Source of the DNA: Serratia nevei
GTDB taxonomy: Bacteria; Pseudomonadota; Gammaproteobacteria; Enterobacterales; Enterobacteriaceae
Direction: 5' to 3'
Length of the DNA: 49,955 nt
NCBI RefSeq assembly: GCF_024160145.1
Contig: NZ_JAMYWQ010000035.1
Span: forward strand, 1 to 49,955
In this document: positions 49,652 through 49,955 of the stretch, piece by piece
Position numbering within the stretch: the stretch's first letter is position 1
Layout: each line of letters begins with the position of its first letter
Made by a program: the position numbers and the translations under genes
Notes under the pieces: model-generated
Told to the model about the DNA's origin: nothing
What the model saw: only the letters and a program-made list of their open reading frames with translations
Databases searched by the model: none

Positions 49652-49696
49652 CCATCCCTGTCTTCCCCGCCATGATGGCGGGGTTTTTTTTATCAG
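49652..49696. repeat. Right copy of the 45-nt direct repeat (attR/attP-like core)
   Basis: Exact repeat of 47474-47518, including the terminator hairpin (49665-49691 with T run). It bounds the prophage relic on the right. Arm-like repeats on both sides make it look like a phage-phage junction rather than a simple attR next to host DNA. Confidence 0.85.
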
Positions 49697-49776
49697 TCAC
49701 TTATGTGCAAAATTTTCTAAAACAACAAATTACTCAGGTGCACAAAGGGGCTGGAATGTGCTCTAAATTGCTAGGG

Positions 49777-49795
49777 TGTGGACGGGATGTGGACG
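49777..49795. repeat. Arm-type repeats right of the right att copy
   Basis: Two exact TGTGGACG octamers (49777-49784 and 49788-49795), 11 bases apart, the same motif and orientation as those at 49573-49600. Apart from these, 49697-49909 holds no gene I recognise. Confidence 0.55.
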
Positions 49796-49909
49796 CTCTT
49801 TTGCGTGGATGCTACCGCCCAATGGGTTCTGTGTATTCCGATGATTTCGATCAGTGATTCCGGCGATTCCGATCGCTCTTCTCGCGCTGTTTATTTCTTA
49901 CTCTTGTTT

Positions 49910-49955
49910 TTAACTCGTCTGATCGGTTTGCGCCAGTTTACGCATCGACTCACCC
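49910..49955 (-). CDS. Possible 3' end of a gene entering from beyond the window
   Basis: Minus-strand frame ending G-E-S-M-R-K-L-A-Q-T-D-Q-T-S and TAA (49912-49910). Too short to identify. Position and direction are those expected for the integrase of a second P2-type element starting at the att copy on the left, but random reading frame is possible. Confidence 0.3.
   Translation of the reverse strand, partial: GESMRKLAQTDQTS

Noticed and set aside
49672-49857. Plus-strand frame of 61 codons starting inside the right att repeat
   Set aside because: Overlaps the terminator and the arm-like repeats, has no ribosome binding site and no recognisable protein features.

Overview
The window is chromosomal DNA of an enteric gammaproteobacterium, most likely Serratia and close to S. 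marcescens. The evidence is GC-rich coding sequence, proteins nearly colinear with Escherichia coli K-12 over most of their length, and a lipopolysaccharide (LPS) core locus with Klebsiella/Serratia-type genes (waaE next to coaD, wabG/wabH-like transferases, a wabN-like deacetylase). No rRNA, tRNA or CRISPR array was seen. This is reading by eye from remembered family sequences; no database search was run.

Layout. (1) 140-6002, minus strand: gmk, rpoZ, spoT, trmH, recG, in the conserved order (GMP phosphorylation, RNA polymerase omega, (p)ppGpp, tRNA modification, fork rescue). (2) 6214-10398: yicG, a DUF3574 lipoprotein, a NupC-type nucleoside transporter, an unrecognised small gene and yicC. 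(3) 10525-16953: rph-pyrE with an attenuator between them, slmA, dut and coaBC on the minus strand, radC, rpmB-rpmG behind a clear promoter and a long structured leader, and mutM. (4) 16957-32689: the LPS core locus, in five transcription blocks of alternating direction: coaD/waaE/waaA (minus), a GT9 gene (plus), wabH/wabG/waaQ (minus), a wabN-like deacetylase plus GT9 (plus), and galE/waaL/GT4/waaC/waaF/hldD (minus). Together these make ADP-heptose, build Kdo-heptose inner core and outer core, and ligate O antigen. (5) 32930-42527: kbl-tdh, yibQ/envC/gpmI (minus), and yibN-grxC-secB-gpsA-cysE (plus). (6) 42589-47432: a DUF3313 lipoprotein, a CHAD protein, trmL, and the Cpx envelope-stress locus (cpxA, cpxR, divergent cpxP) with a perfect CpxR box between cpxR and cpxP.

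(7) 47474-49955 is the accessory part. A 45-nt direct repeat (47474-47518 and 49652-49696) that contains the cpxP terminator brackets about 2.1 kb of P2-like prophage debris: an integrase relic with three frameshifts, the C-terminal part of late-control protein D, an Ogr activator gene broken by one extra base, and one apparently intact cargo gene encoding a zinc-ribbon/TM2 membrane protein. The gene order and orientations (int leftward; D and ogr rightward; att outside) match the two ends of a P2-type prophage whose middle has been deleted. Short TGTGGACG-type repeats lie on both sides of the right-hand repeat, and a reading frame enters from beyond the window on the minus strand. This suggests that a second element begins at the same site and continues out of view.

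The most interesting observations are this re-used attachment site that doubles as the cpxP terminator, the abrupt int/D deletion junction, the TM2 cargo gene, a 16-bp hairpin in the rpmBG leader, and the mosaic LPS core locus.
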